A stretch of 34,642 bases of DNA from Chloroflexota bacterium (GTDB taxonomy: Bacteria; Chloroflexota; Dehalococcoidia; UBA2979). This document shows, piece after piece, positions 1 to 9,068 of this stretch (position 1 is its first letter; the number at the start of each line of letters is the position of its first letter). The stretch covers positions 1 to 34,642 of the forward strand of contig CANFFZ010000006.1 of assembly GCA_947446155.1 (NCBI GenBank). The letters are read 5' to 3'. The notes under the pieces are model-generated. The model was not told where the DNA came from, searched no databases, and worked only from the letters and a program-made list of their open reading frames with translations. Both the position numbers and the translations under genes were made by a program.

Positions 1-270
1 ATGGATCGTCCCGCGTGGGATTTGAAAGCCCTCGAGTCGCGCATGCCCAGCGCGCTCGCCGCGATTCAGGCGTGGCTGGCGAAGGCAGAGGGTGACGGCT
101 TCGACTTGTTGTTGCGCGCCGTTGACGTGTCGGCGAAGGCATCTCGCGAGCGGGTCGAAATCAGCGGCTCGGTGCCAATGATCGACTCATCGGACTACGC
201 GGATTTGGTCACCATTGAACGAACATCGGCATCACGACGTGGACATACCGGTCGTCGCCTACGGGCTTGA
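1..270 (+). CDS. Partial reading frame, probable C-terminal end of a serine recombinase
   Basis: The frame is open from the window edge to a TGA at 268-270, so its true start probably lies outside; the ATG at position 1 may be internal. The visible 89 residues end in VEISGSVP, then LVTIERTSA and a short basic tail. That ending resembles the extreme C-terminus of large serine recombinases (resolvase plus zinc-ribbon family), which have an alpha/beta segment followed by a V-T-x-E-x-T-S-A tail. No catalytic domain is visible, so the assignment rests on tail similarity only. The last 62 bases overlap the 3' end of dnaN on the other strand, and the final dozen residues are read through antisense dnaN sequence. 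It could instead be an unrelated hypothetical protein. Confidence 0.4.
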   Translation: MDRPAWDLKALESRMPSALAAIQAWLAKAEGDGFDLLLRAVDVSAKASRERVEISGSVPMIDSSDYADLVTIERTSASRRGHTGRRLRA

Positions 271-1342
271 GCACGCCGGGGGCCGACGGGGAGCTGGTCT
301 CGATGGCGACGCGCGGCTCGCTGATGACGTTGAGCACCTCGATGAGGTAGCGGCTGTTGAAGGCGATCTTGGCTTCTTCGCCAGTGACCTCGGCGTCGAT
401 CTCGCCTTCGTTATTACCGATTTCCTCGGCGCGCGCGGTGACCAGCAGGCGGCCAGTGGCGCCGGCCGCGCCCGGGGTGGCGATCAGGCGGACGATGCCG
501 GAGCCATCGCGCGCGAAGATCGAGGCGAGCCGCGTCTCCTGCTTGAATCCGTCGACAGCGACCACCGTGCGCGTGGCGGACGAGGCGGGGATGAGTTGCT
601 GGTAGTTGGGGAAGGTGCCCTGGATCAGGTTCGCGATCAGCGTCGCGTGGCCGAGGTCGAAGAGCACCTGCGTCTGCCCGGCGTTGACGGTCATGCGCGC
701 GGGCTGCTGCGCCTCGGCGAGCAGGCGCGAGAGTTCGCCGAGGGCGCGCGCGGGGACGATCACTTCGCGTTCCTGGCCTGCGCCGGCGAGATCCAACTGG
801 AACACGGCGAGCCGGAAGCCGTCGGCGGCGGCGAGGCGGATGCCCTGCGGGCCGATGGCAAAGTCGACGCCGGTGAGCACTGGGCGGGAGTCGTCGGTCG
901 CGGCGGCGAACACGACGTGTTCCAGCGCCTCGCGTAGCCGCTCCGGCTCGATCTCGATGGCGCCCGCGCCCTCTACGGACGGGATGGGCGGGAACTCGTC
1001 GGGATCCATACCGCCGATCGATGCTGAGTTGCGCGCGCACGCCAGACTGACCTGACGCGAACGCTCGGCGAGCGTCATTTCGATCTCATCACGCGGCAAC
1101 GTGGCGACGAAGTCGGACAGCAGCCGCGATGGCATGGTGATCGAGCCCGCCTGCGTGACGTTGGCGGTGATGGTGTAGGTGATTGCGATGGTCTCGGCGT
1201 CGGTGGCGGAGAGCTTCAGTTGGCCGTTATTCGCCTCGACCAAGATGTGCTGCGTGATCGGGAGCACCGACCGCGAGGGCACAGCCCGGGAGACCGCGCT
1301 CAACGCGCGGTTCAGGTGTTCCTGTTGGCACTTCACGCGCAT
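209..1342 (-). CDS. dnaN: DNA polymerase III subunit beta (sliding clamp)
   Basis: This is the ring-shaped processivity clamp that tethers replicative and repair polymerases to DNA. The 377-residue product is of normal family length. It begins MRVKCQQEHL and ends VVMPMFVQW, matching the usual clamp C-terminus around VVMPM. An in-frame TTG at 1357 would add five residues (MRASN), but the ATG at 1340-1342 begins the conserved N-terminal strand and is preferred. A sigma-70-like promoter lies upstream at 1417-1445, so it is probably transcribed separately from hemL, 130 bases upstream. There is no dnaA or recF beside it. Its 3' end is overlapped by the convergent recombinase-like frame. Confidence 0.95.
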   Translation of the reverse strand: MRVKCQQEHLNRALSAVSRAVPSRSVLPITQHILVEANNGQLKLSATDAETIAITYTITANVTQAGSITMPSRLLSDFVATLPRDEIEMTLAERSRQVSLACARNSASIGGMDPDEFPPIPSVEGAGAIEIEPERLREALEHVVFAAATDDSRPVLTGVDFAIGPQGIRLAAADGFRLAVFQLDLAGAGQEREVIVPARALGELSRLLAEAQQPARMTVNAGQTQVLFDLGHATLIANLIQGTFPNYQQLIPASSATRTVVAVDGFKQETRLASIFARDGSGIVRLIATPGAAGATGRLLVTARAEEIGNNEGEIDAEVTGEEAKIAFNSRYLIEVLNVISEPRVAIETSSPSAPGVLKPVGDDRYVHVVMPMFVQW

Positions 1343-1392
1343 ATTTGATGCTCGCAACCACAGCTCAACGCTGGTAAGAAATGCTCAAGCCA

Positions 1393-1413
1393 CTAAGCAA
1401 ATGCCTTGCTTAG
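1393..1413. repeat. Perfect 8-bp inverted repeat at the predicted dnaN transcription start
   Basis: CTAAGCAA (1393-1400) and TTGCTTAG (1406-1413) are perfect inverted copies separated by five bases. The repeat lies directly downstream of the predicted -10 box, covering the likely first transcribed bases. Neither strand has a T-run after it, so a terminator is unlikely. An operator, or a hairpin at the mRNA 5' end, fits the position better; this is inference. Confidence 0.5.
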
Positions 1414-1416
1414 GGG

Positions 1417-1445
1417 AGTATACGGATACACGAGATCTGCGGCAA
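1417..1445 (-). promoter_or_regulatory. Sigma-70-type promoter for dnaN
   Basis: Read on the minus strand, TTGCCG (1440-1445; four of six matches to TTGACA) and TATACT (1417-1422; five of six to TATAAT) are separated by exactly 17 bases. It lies in the 130-base gap between the hemL stop and the dnaN start, about 75 bases from the dnaN ATG. Confidence 0.6.
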
Positions 1446-1471
1446 TCAGCAATATGCGCGGTTGCGATGCC

Positions 1472-2770
1472 TTATATGGCCGACGCGGCCTCCCGAAACG
1501 CCTGCGCCGCCGCCTCGACGGTGCGGTCGATCGCGGCCTCGTCGTGGGCGAGCGAGACGAACCAGCACTCAAACTGCGAGGGCGGCAACAGCACGCCTCG
1601 GGCGAGCATTGCGCCGTGGAAGCGGGCGAACATGGCGGTGGTGGCCTCGCGAGCCTCGGCATAGTTTGAGGGCACCGAGGCGCGAAAGAACGGGGTCAAC
1701 GCCGAGCCAGCCCGGGCGACCGCCAGCGGTACGCACTCCGCGGTGGCAGCGGCCAGCAGCCCCGCCTCCAGCCGCGCACCGAGCGCCTCGAGGCGGCCAT
1801 AGGCGTCGGGATGGGCGGCGAGCGCATCGAGTTGGGCGCGACCGGCCGCCATCGCCAGCGGATTGCCGGAGAGCGTGCCTGCCTGATAGACATCGCCGGC
1901 GGGGGCCATGCGCTCCATCAGCGCCCGAGGCCCACCGTAGGCCCCCACGGGCAGCCCGCCGCCGATCACCTTGCCCAACGCCGTGAGGTCGGGCCGGACG
2001 CCGTACTTCTCCTGCGCGCCGCCGGGGCCAATGCGGAAGCCGGTGATCACCTCGTCGAACACGAGCAGCGCGCCGAACTCGTCGCACAGCGCGCGCAGGC
2101 CGGCGAGGAAGCCATCGGCGGGCAGGACGAGGCCCATGTTGCCCGCTATCGGCTCCACGATGATGCAGGCGATCTGGCCGGGATGCGCTTCGAACGCCGC
2201 GCGGACGGCCAGGAGGTCGTTGTAGGGGGTGACGATGGTCTGGGCGGCGTAGGCCGCCGGGACCCCGGGGGAATCGGGCAGCCCGAGCGTTGCGACGCCC
2301 GAGCCAGCGGAGGCGAGCAGCCCATCGGCGTGTCCGTGGTAGCCGCCGTCGAACTTCACGATCAGGTCGCGGGCGGTGACGGCGCGCGCAAGGCGCAGCG
2401 CGGTCATGGTGGCCTCAGTGCCAGAGTTCACAAAGCGCACCATCTCGATCGACGGCACCGCCGCGACGACGCGCTCGGCCAGCACCACCTCCGCCTCCGT
2501 GGGCGCACCGAACGAGGTGCCGAGGCCAGCGGCCTCGCGGATCGCGGCGACGACCACCGGGTGCGCGTGGCCGAGGATCAGCGGGCCGAAGGAGCCGACG
2601 TAGTCGATGTACTCGTTGCCATCGGCATCGGTAACCATCGCACCGGCGCCGCGCGCAAGCACCACCGGCTCGCCGCCGACGGCGCGGTAGGCGCGTACCG
2701 GCGAATCGACGCCGCCCGGCAAGACCTTGCGCGCCCGTTCCATGATCTCGCGCGACCGCGTGCGATTCAT
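1472..2770 (-). CDS. hemL: Glutamate-1-semialdehyde 2,1-aminomutase
   Basis: This PLP enzyme isomerises glutamate-1-semialdehyde to 5-aminolevulinate, the second step of the C5 tetrapyrrole pathway. The 432-residue product has full family length. Visible motifs are NSGTEAT (115-121), the PLP-ring aspartate in VFDEVITGFR (D239) and the Schiff-base lysine K267 in ALGKVIGGGLPVGA. The ATG is preceded by AGGAG at suitable distance. It is the last hem gene of the cluster, 46 bases after the HAD gene. With hemA in the same operon, it makes the Glu-tRNA route to ALA complete. Confidence 0.96.
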   Translation of the reverse strand: MNRTRSREIMERARKVLPGGVDSPVRAYRAVGGEPVVLARGAGAMVTDADGNEYIDYVGSFGPLILGHAHPVVVAAIREAAGLGTSFGAPTEAEVVLAERVVAAVPSIEMVRFVNSGTEATMTALRLARAVTARDLIVKFDGGYHGHADGLLASAGSGVATLGLPDSPGVPAAYAAQTIVTPYNDLLAVRAAFEAHPGQIACIIVEPIAGNMGLVLPADGFLAGLRALCDEFGALLVFDEVITGFRIGPGGAQEKYGVRPDLTALGKVIGGGLPVGAYGGPRALMERMAPAGDVYQAGTLSGNPLAMAAGRAQLDALAAHPDAYGRLEALGARLEAGLLAAATAECVPLAVARAGSALTPFFRASVPSNYAEAREATTAMFARFHGAMLARGVLLPPSQFECWFVSLAHDEAAIDRTVEAAAQAFREAASAI

Positions 2771-2816
2771 TCCTGCTCCTGACTGTTCCCGGCCGTATTG
2801 TGCGCCCGGTACGTGG

Positions 2817-3659
2817 TTATGCGCCGAGCGCGGTTGCGATTTCCAGTAGCGTGGCGACCTCGATATCCGGCTTGGGCAGCTCCTCGCGCGGCTCTTCCTT
2901 GGCTTCCGTGTCCTTCGGTTCCTGTGCCTCTTGCGTGACCTGACCGCTCGGCCGATGAATCCACGCCGCCCGCATCCCCGCGTGCATGGCGCCCAACACG
3001 TCGGTGGGGGCGGAGTCGCCGACGTAGAGCACCTCGTGCGGCTCGCAGGCGAGGCGGGCGCACAGTCCAGCGAAGGTCGCGCGGTGCGGTTTGTACGCGC
3101 GCATCGACTCGGAGGACTGGATCACGGAGAAACGCAGCCGGTTGGTCACGACCGCGCCCTGCAGGAAGTCCTCGTCAGCGTTCGACATGAGGCCCACGAG
3201 GTAGCCCGCTTGCGCGAGCCGCTCGATGGTCTCGGCGGCATCGAGGTACGCGGGAGCAACGGCGAGCACGTCGCGCAGGTGATTCGCGCCCTCGATGGGA
3301 TCGATGTCTGCGATCTCGTGCTTCTCGAAGGTGTAGGCCCACTGCCGCCGCCACATCTCCCAGGTGGTCTCGAACTCCGGGAGCGGCCCATCGAGCATGG
3401 CCTTGCGGTCGAGTTTGCCGTCCTCGCCGCGATGCCCCGGCGCCCAGACGCTGACGGCGGAGAACGCCTCGGACGAGAAGGTTTTGGCTGCCACCTCGTA
3501 GTCCACGGCGATGCCGCGCGCGGAGAGGAAGTCGGTGAGCGCGGTGCGAAAGTCCCAGTCGAACAGCGTGCCGTAGGCGTCGAAGACCACAGCCTTGATC
3601 GGCGTGGGGTCGAAGATCGGGCGCTCTGCCTCGGGCTGGTCTACTGCTCCCTCAGCCAC
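2817..3659 (-). CDS. HAD-superfamily hydrolase, haloacid dehalogenase-like
   Basis: A 280-residue HAD hydrolase with all four motifs: DAYGTLFD (nucleophile D27), the S159-N160 pair, K190 in AYKP, and GDSAPTD (D215, D220). The cap insertion and the DAYGT form of motif I place it near the haloacid dehalogenase type II / phosphatase group. The C-terminal 40 residues are a charged, low-complexity Glu/Lys/Pro stretch before a final short helix. It starts at GTG with AAGGAGG seven bases upstream, and it overlaps the hemB stop by 19 bases. Its place between hemB and hemL suggests a role tied to tetrapyrrole metabolism, but the substrate cannot be read from sequence. Confidence 0.85.
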   Translation of the reverse strand: MAEGAVDQPEAERPIFDPTPIKAVVFDAYGTLFDWDFRTALTDFLSARGIAVDYEVAAKTFSSEAFSAVSVWAPGHRGEDGKLDRKAMLDGPLPEFETTWEMWRRQWAYTFEKHEIADIDPIEGANHLRDVLAVAPAYLDAAETIERLAQAGYLVGLMSNADEDFLQGAVVTNRLRFSVIQSSESMRAYKPHRATFAGLCARLACEPHEVLYVGDSAPTDVLGAMHAGMRAAWIHRPSGQVTQEAQEPKDTEAKEEPREELPKPDIEVATLLEIATALGA

Positions 3660-4642
3660 CGCGCCGCCTCCTTGGCGTGATAGGTGATCAGGATGTCGGC
3701 ACCCGCGCGCCGGATCGCCATGAGCGTCTCCAGCACCACTGCGCGCTCATCGAGCCAGCCCTGCTGGGCGGCAGCTTTCACCATCGCGTATTCGCCGGAG
3801 ACGTTGTACGCCGCCAGCGGCAGGTGCGTCGACTCACGCACCGCGCGAATCACATCGAGGTAGGCGAGGGCGGGCTTCACCATGACCATATCGGCTTGCT
3901 CCGCGATGTCGGCGGCGACTTCACGCAGCGCCTCGCGCACGTTGGCGGGATCCATCTGGTAGCCGCGACGGTCGCCCGCGCCCTGCCGGGGAACGGAGTC
4001 CGCCGCCTCGCGGAACGGCCCGTAGAAGGCCGAGGCGTACTTGGCGCTGTACGCCATGATCGGCAGCGTCTCGAAGCCGGAGCCATCGAGCACCTCGCGG
4101 ATCGCGCCGACGCGGCCATCCATCATGTCCGAGGGCGCGATTAGGTCCGCGCCAGCCTCGGCGAGCGAGACGGCGGTGCGCGCCAGCAGCGGCAGCGAGC
4201 CGTCATTGTCGACCTCGCCGCTTGGGAGCAGCAGGCCGCAGTGGCCGTGATCGGTGTACTCGCAGAGGCAGACATCGCCGACCACCAGCAGTTCCGGGTC
4301 GGCGTCCTTCAGCGCGCGCACCGCCTGCTGCACGATGCCGTCGGAGGCGTAACCCTCGCTGCCAACAGCGTCTTTGGCCTCCGGGATGCCGAAAAGCAGC
4401 ACCGCGCGGATGCCGAGGTCGCGTAACTCGCGCGCCTCGGCGGCGAGTAGGTCGACGGAAAGCCGCGACTGCCCGGGCATCGAGGAGATCGGTTCGCGGA
4501 CGCCTCGGCCGTGTGTGACGAACAGCGGGTAGATGAACTGTGCGGGGTCGAGATGCGTCTCGCGCACCAGGCCGCGCATCGCGGCGCTCGCGCGGGTGCG
4601 CCGCGTGCGAGTGAACGCCGCCGCGCGTGTGGAGACCGTCAT
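3641..4642 (-). CDS. hemB: Delta-aminolevulinic acid dehydratase (porphobilinogen synthase)
   Basis: It condenses two ALA molecules to porphobilinogen. The 333-residue product is of family length. The zinc-type cysteine motif is present ([15 protein letters not shown]125, C127, C135), and both Schiff-base lysines are visible: K201 in SAKYAS and K256 in [11 protein letters not shown]. This makes it a zinc-dependent rather than a magnesium-only enzyme by motif. The ATG overlaps the cobA-hemD stop as ATGA, implying translational coupling. Confidence 0.97.
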   Translation of the reverse strand: MTVSTRAAAFTRTRRTRASAAMRGLVRETHLDPAQFIYPLFVTHGRGVREPISSMPGQSRLSVDLLAAEARELRDLGIRAVLLFGIPEAKDAVGSEGYASDGIVQQAVRALKDADPELLVVGDVCLCEYTDHGHCGLLLPSGEVDNDGSLPLLARTAVSLAEAGADLIAPSDMMDGRVGAIREVLDGSGFETLPIMAYSAKYASAFYGPFREAADSVPRQGAGDRRGYQMDPANVREALREVAADIAEQADMVMVKPALAYLDVIRAVRESTHLPLAAYNVSGEYAMVKAAAQQGWLDERAVVLETLMAIRRAGADILITYHAKEAARWLREQ

Positions 4643-6186
4643 CGTGCTACTCCCTCGTTACGCGCGAACTGTTCGCGAAGCACCTCGACCAGCCCCGCCA
4701 CCGAGGCCTCCCGCGCCACCACCGTTGGCGGCAACCCGGCTTCGGCGGAGGCCTCAGCGGTTTGCGGGCCGATGCAGGCGATCACCGCGCCGCGTAAGGC
4801 AGGCAGGTCGTCGCCGAGCATCGTCGCGAGGTTGCGTACCGTCGATGAGGCCGTGAACGTCACGGCGTCGATCTGGCCCGCCTGAATCTGCGCGAGTACG
4901 CCCGCGGGCGCCTCGGCGGGCGGGGCGGAAAGGTAGAGCGTCAGTTCCGTGACGGTCGCGCCCGCCGCGCGCAGTCCGTCTGGCAGCACCGCACGGCCAC
5001 CCTCGGCGCGCGGCAAGAGCACCGCCGCGCCGCCCGCGCCTGCCGCCAGCAGTGCGACCAGCACGCCGTCGCCCGAGGTGTCACTGGCCACGAGGTCAGC
5101 GCGGAGGCCTCGTGACGCGAGTGCGGCGGCGGTCGCCGCGCCGATGGCGCACAGTTGCGTCCCGGCGAACGCGCGGGCGTCTGTGTCGCGTTCGCGCAGC
5201 AAGTCGAGGAAGATTTCGACCGCGTTCTCGGAGGTGAACACCACCCAGCCGAACGCGCTCGCGCGCAGGGCGGATGTGGCGGCGTCCACGGCGGCCGGGT
5301 CGGCGCGGCGCTCGATCTCGATGGTGGGCAGCAGCACCGGGCGTGCGCCCTCGGCGCGCAGCATCTCGGCAAGCGTCGATGCTTGTTGGCGCGTGCGCGT
5401 GATCAACACGCGCTTGCCCGCAAGCGGGCCGCGGCCCGCCGGTGCGATGCGGTCGCGTAGGCGGACGACCTCGCCGACGACGAGCAGCGCGGGCGCCTCG
5501 ATCTGCGCGTCATGTGCGGTCTGCGCGATGGCGCGCAGCGGCGCCTCGACCACGCGTTGCTCGGGGCGCGTCGCGGCCTGGATCACGGCGCACGGCGTCT
5601 CCGCGTCTCGGCCGTGCGCGATCAGTTGATCGGTGATGCGGTCGAGGTTGCCGACGCCCATCAGCACCACGAGCGTGTCCACGGCCGTCGCGAGATGCTC
5701 CCAGTGCACGGCGTCCTCGGTACGCGTCGGGGCTTGCGTGCCGGTGACCACCGCGAACGAGGCCGCGACGCCGCGATGCGTCACCGGGATACCGGCCGCC
5801 GCCAGCCCCGCGATGGCCGAGGTTACACCCGGCACGATGGTGCAGGGGATGCCCGCTTCCACGAGCGCCTCGGCCTCCTCGCCGCCGCGCCCGAAGACGA
5901 ACGGGTCGCCGCCCTTGAGTCGCACGACGCGCTTGCCGGCGCGGGCGTGCTCCACGAGCGACGCGTTAGTCTGTGCCTGCGTCATCACCTGATTGCCGAC
6001 GGCCTTGCCGGCATCGATCAGTTCCGCGCCCTCGCGGCATTCATCGAGCAATTCGGCGGGCGCGAGGCGGTCGTACAGCACCACATCGGCGCGGCGCAGC
6101 GCATCGAGGCCCGCCTGCGTGACGAGGCCGGGGTCGCCCGGACCGCCGCCGACCAGCCAGACGTGTCCGGTGTGGTGCGTGGTCAC
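4639..6186 (-). CDS. cobA-hemD: Fused uroporphyrinogen-III C-methyltransferase and uroporphyrinogen-III synthase (CobA-HemD)
   Basis: This is a 515-residue two-domain enzyme. Residues about 8-250 form the SUMT/CobA methyltransferase, with [11 protein letters not shown] (13-23), [17 protein letters not shown] (88-104) and IVPGVTSA (117-124). Residues about 257-505 form HemD, beginning [12 protein letters not shown]. HemD cyclises hydroxymethylbilane to uroporphyrinogen III, and CobA methylates C2 and C7 using SAM to give precorrin-2. The fusion channels flux to precorrin-2, hence to siroheme or cobalamin. The GTG start overlaps the hemC stop as GTGA. Similar fusions are known in Firmicutes, Actinobacteria and Chloroflexota. 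Confidence 0.95.
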   Translation of the reverse strand: MTTHHTGHVWLVGGGPGDPGLVTQAGLDALRRADVVLYDRLAPAELLDECREGAELIDAGKAVGNQVMTQAQTNASLVEHARAGKRVVRLKGGDPFVFGRGGEEAEALVEAGIPCTIVPGVTSAIAGLAAAGIPVTHRGVAASFAVVTGTQAPTRTEDAVHWEHLATAVDTLVVLMGVGNLDRITDQLIAHGRDAETPCAVIQAATRPEQRVVEAPLRAIAQTAHDAQIEAPALLVVGEVVRLRDRIAPAGRGPLAGKRVLITRTRQQASTLAEMLRAEGARPVLLPTIEIERRADPAAVDAATSALRASAFGWVVFTSENAVEIFLDLLRERDTDARAFAGTQLCAIGAATAAALASRGLRADLVASDTSGDGVLVALLAAGAGGAAVLLPRAEGGRAVLPDGLRAAGATVTELTLYLSAPPAEAPAGVLAQIQAGQIDAVTFTASSTVRNLATMLGDDLPALRGAVIACIGPQTAEASAEAGLPPTVVAREASVAGLVEVLREQFARNEGVAR

Positions 6187-7088
6187 TGTGCCTGTCCCGT
6201 CGCCGCGGCGTGCAATCGCTCGCCGAGTCCGCGCCCGAGGGCCGCTGCCTCACGCAGCGTCGCGGTGCCTTCGCCGAAAGCGGTCGCGCCGCCAACTTCG
6301 CTCGCGATCATCGCGCGCAAGGCGACCAGGTCGCCGTCCACCTGCGCGTATGCGCCAACGGGCAGCGTGCAACCGCTGCCGAGTGCCGCGAGGAAGCCGC
6401 GTTCGGCCTCGGCAGCCGTGCGCGTGGATGCGTGGTCGACGCGCGCGAGGATCGCGAGCGTCGTCGCGTCGTCGGTGCGGCACTCCACCGCGATCACGCC
6501 CTGCCCGGGCGCGGGCAGGAACTCCATCGCCTCGAAGAATTGCGTCACCTCGCCGAGCCGCCCGAGGCGTTCGAGACCGGCTGCGGCGAGCACCGCCGCA
6601 TCGATGGCGCCCTCGGAGACTCGGTGGAGCCGCGTGTCCACGTTACCGCGCAGTTCGACAACATCGAGATCGGGGCGGAGCGCACGGAGCAGGGCGGCAC
6701 GGCGGTTGGAACTCGTGCCGATGCGCGCGCCAGCGGGCAATTCCGCCAGCCGTCGCCCGCCGGAGGCGACCAGCGCGTCGCGCGGGTCGGCGCGTTCCAG
6801 CATGGCGGCGAGTACGAGACCGTCCGGTATCGCTGTCGGCACGTCTTTCAATGAGTGCATCGCGATGTCGGCGCGGCCGTCGAGCAGCGCTTCCTCGACG
6901 CCTCGCACGAACACGCCGCGCCCGCCGAGCACGCTCAGGGGCGTCGTGCGGTCGGCGTCGCCTTCCGTCTGGATTTCTATGTATTCGACACCGAGACTCG
7001 GCTCGGCGCGCGTCAGTGCCTCGGCCACGATGTGCGCCTGCGCCATCGCCAGCGCCGAGCCGCGCGTCGCGAGGCGGAGTATGGTCAC
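6183..7088 (-). CDS. hemC: Hydroxymethylbilane synthase (porphobilinogen deaminase)
   Basis: It polymerises four porphobilinogens into hydroxymethylbilane. The 301-residue product has the family N-terminus (LRLATRGSALAMAQ), the catalytic aspartate D82 in HSLKDVPT, the cofactor-binding arginines around SSNRRAALL, and C240 in GSGCTLPVGAYA, the attachment site of the dipyrromethane cofactor. The ATG overlaps the hemA stop as ATGA and the stop overlaps the cobA-hemD GTG. Confidence 0.97.
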   Translation of the reverse strand: MTILRLATRGSALAMAQAHIVAEALTRAEPSLGVEYIEIQTEGDADRTTPLSVLGGRGVFVRGVEEALLDGRADIAMHSLKDVPTAIPDGLVLAAMLERADPRDALVASGGRRLAELPAGARIGTSSNRRAALLRALRPDLDVVELRGNVDTRLHRVSEGAIDAAVLAAAGLERLGRLGEVTQFFEAMEFLPAPGQGVIAVECRTDDATTLAILARVDHASTRTAAEAERGFLAALGSGCTLPVGAYAQVDGDLVALRAMIASEVGGATAFGEGTATLREAAALGRGLGERLHAAATGQAQ

Positions 7089-8344
7089 GAGCCGCCTGTG
7101 GTGCGCGGCGCCTCGTCCAGCCGGAACAGCTGTCGCGCGGCGTCCAGCGTCGCGTCGCGGTCGCCGCGCTCGCGCAGCGTGGTGATGGGGTCGTGCAGCA
7201 CCTGTCGCACGATCGCCTTCGTCAGTGTGTCGAGATGCGTCTGCTGCTCATCGGTGAGGCCCATGCGGCGCAGTGACTTTGTGACCTCGGCGGCGCGCAA
7301 CTGTTCGGCACGCTCGGTGATCGCAGCGATTGATGGGATCACCTGTAACTGATCCCACCAGCCGAGGAAGTTGGCGGCTTCTTCCTCGATGATCGCAGTG
7401 ACGTGTTCCAGTTCGCCTGCGCGCGCCGCGTGATGCTCCGCCGCGATCGCCTGCAAGTCGTCGAGGTCGTAGTAGGTCACGCCGGGTACGTCCGCGACGG
7501 CGGCCTCGCAGTCACGAGGCATCCCGATGTCCACGATCAGCAGCGGGCGGGCCATGCGCGTAGCCATTGCCGCCGCGACCGTGGTCTGCGTGACCAGCGG
7601 CTCCGGCGCATCCGCCGCCGCGATGGCGATGTCGGCTTGCCTGAGCGCCTCGATGAGCCGGTCGAGCGTGAGGGTGCGCCCGCCGAGTTCGCTCGCGACG
7701 GCCTCGGCGCGCTCGGGCGTGCGGTTCACCACCAGTAGGTCGCCGACGCCGTGCTCGACGAGTGCCCGCGCCGCGAGGCGGCCTGCCTCGCCCGCACCGA
7801 GCAAGAGCACGGTGGCGTGCTGCAGATCGTCGTGATGCAGGCGCGCCTGCTGCACGGAGATTGAGGAAACCGACACCGTATGGTGACCGATCTCCGTCTC
7901 GGTGCGCACCCGGCGGCCGGTGCGGATCGCGGTGTGGAAGAGCCGGGAGAGCAGCGCGTCGTCGGTGCCCGCGGCGATGGCGGCGGAGAACGCGCTGCGC
8001 ACCTGCCCGAGCACCTCGGACTCGCCCAGCACCATCGAGTCCGCGCCGGCCGCCACCGTGTAGAGGTGGCGGACCGCATCAACATCGTGGTGCACATCGA
8101 AATACTGGTCGGCGAGGGCGCGGTCGGCGCCCGTGGCCTGCACGAAGCAGTCGATCACCGCGTCGCGATTGTGCTCGCCGGGCAGATACATCTCGATGCG
8201 GTTGCAGGTGTTCACGATGGCGCTCGCGCCAAAGCGCTCGCCGAGGTGTGTGAGGACTGCCTGCAACGCCTCGGGGGGGATCGCGAGTTGCTCGCGCGCC
8301 TCGATGGGCGCGATGTGGTGACTGGTGCCGACGAGGGTGAGCAC
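7085..8344 (-). CDS. hemA: Glutamyl-tRNA reductase
   Basis: This NADPH enzyme reduces glutamyl-tRNA(Glu) to glutamate-1-semialdehyde, the committed step of C5 tetrapyrrole synthesis. Its 419 residues include the nucleophilic cysteine C47 in NTCNR, the GAADSMVLGESEVLGQV substrate segment, a Rossmann motif (LLLGAGEAGRLAA) and a helical dimerisation tail. It starts with GTG four bases after the upstream stop, with GGGAG just ahead. The family is often feedback-regulated by haem at the N-terminus; nothing here decides whether that applies. Confidence 0.97.
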   Translation of the reverse strand: MLTLVGTSHHIAPIEAREQLAIPPEALQAVLTHLGERFGASAIVNTCNRIEMYLPGEHNRDAVIDCFVQATGADRALADQYFDVHHDVDAVRHLYTVAAGADSMVLGESEVLGQVRSAFSAAIAAGTDDALLSRLFHTAIRTGRRVRTETEIGHHTVSVSSISVQQARLHHDDLQHATVLLLGAGEAGRLAARALVEHGVGDLLVVNRTPERAEAVASELGGRTLTLDRLIEALRQADIAIAAADAPEPLVTQTTVAAAMATRMARPLLIVDIGMPRDCEAAVADVPGVTYYDLDDLQAIAAEHHAARAGELEHVTAIIEEEAANFLGWWDQLQVIPSIAAITERAEQLRAAEVTKSLRRMGLTDEQQTHLDTLTKAIVRQVLHDPITTLRERGDRDATLDAARQLFRLDEAPRTTGGS

Positions 8345-8348
8345 GCGA

Positions 8349-9068
8349 TTACTCCCGCGCCCGTGCGAGCAGCGGCTGGTCTATGCCCAGCGTGGCCACG
8401 AGGTGCGCCTTCGCCTCGGCGTATTCACCGCGGCCCAACAACGCCTGTACCTCGCTGTCGATGACTTCCTGCCAGCGGTCGGTGGCGATGCGGTTAGGGC
8501 ACTCCTTGCACAGCAGCGGCGGCGGCGACTGCGTGCGGTCGCACGTCGCCGCGCATTCGCGGTCGCGCACGCGTACTTCGCGGCGCACCTCGGCGAGCAG
8601 ATCACCGAGCGCGACCACTTCGTCGCTGAGGAACGCTTCCATCCTCTCGCGTAACCAGCGCGCCAGCGCGGGACTGGTGCCGCCAGTGGAGATGGCGATG
8701 GCGATCGTGCCGCGTGTCGCGAGGGAGGGCAGGATGAAATCACAGTTGTTTAAGTCGTCGGCTGCGTTGACCCAGATGCCGTTGGCGCGCGCCTCGTCAG
8801 CGACGGCGGTGTTTACCGCACCGTTATCGGTGGCGACCATCACAACCTCGAAGCCCGCGGTATCGCCAGCCGCGAACGGCCGGGGCTGCCATGCGGCCTC
8901 ACCGCGGTCGATGAATGTGCGGACTTCCTCGATGAGCGCCGGGGCGACCACGGTGACGCGCGCGCCGGACTGCACGAGTTTGCCGATCTTTTCGAGGGCC
9001 ACATGCCCGCCGCCGACCAGCAACACCGACCGTCCCTGCATCTCTACGAAGATCGGGTAGTACCCCAA
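8349..9068 (-). CDS. Precorrin-2 dehydrogenase / probable sirohydrochlorin ferrochelatase, with extra four-Cys motif
   Basis: A Met8p/CysG-B type protein of 239 residues. The NAD-binding motif VGGGHVALEKI (18-28), the catalytic aspartate D105 in NAADDLNNCDF and STGGTSPALAR (127-137) are all clear. The family oxidises precorrin-2 to sirohydrochlorin, and bifunctional members also insert Fe. After the helical region it carries four cysteines, C172, C176, C187 and C190 (CX3C and CX2C), not part of the usual core, which could bind a metal or Fe-S cluster. The start is TTG immediately after the upstream TAG, with GGGAGG upstream; the sequence MGYYPIFVEMQG fits the usual family N-terminus. Confidence 0.9.
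   Translation of the reverse strand: MGYYPIFVEMQGRSVLLVGGGHVALEKIGKLVQSGARVTVVAPALIEEVRTFIDRGEAAWQPRPFAAGDTAGFEVVMVATDNGAVNTAVADEARANGIWVNAADDLNNCDFILPSLATRGTIAIAISTGGTSPALARWLRERMEAFLSDEVVALGDLLAEVRREVRVRDRECAATCDRTQSPPPLLCKECPNRIATDRWQEVIDSEVQALLGRGEYAEAKAHLVATLGIDQPLLARARE

Noticed and set aside
5512..7185. 557-codon plus-strand open frame
   Set aside because: It lies antisense to cobA-hemD and hemC, both certain. The translation is low-complexity Arg/Ala/Ser, typical of GC-rich shadow frames.
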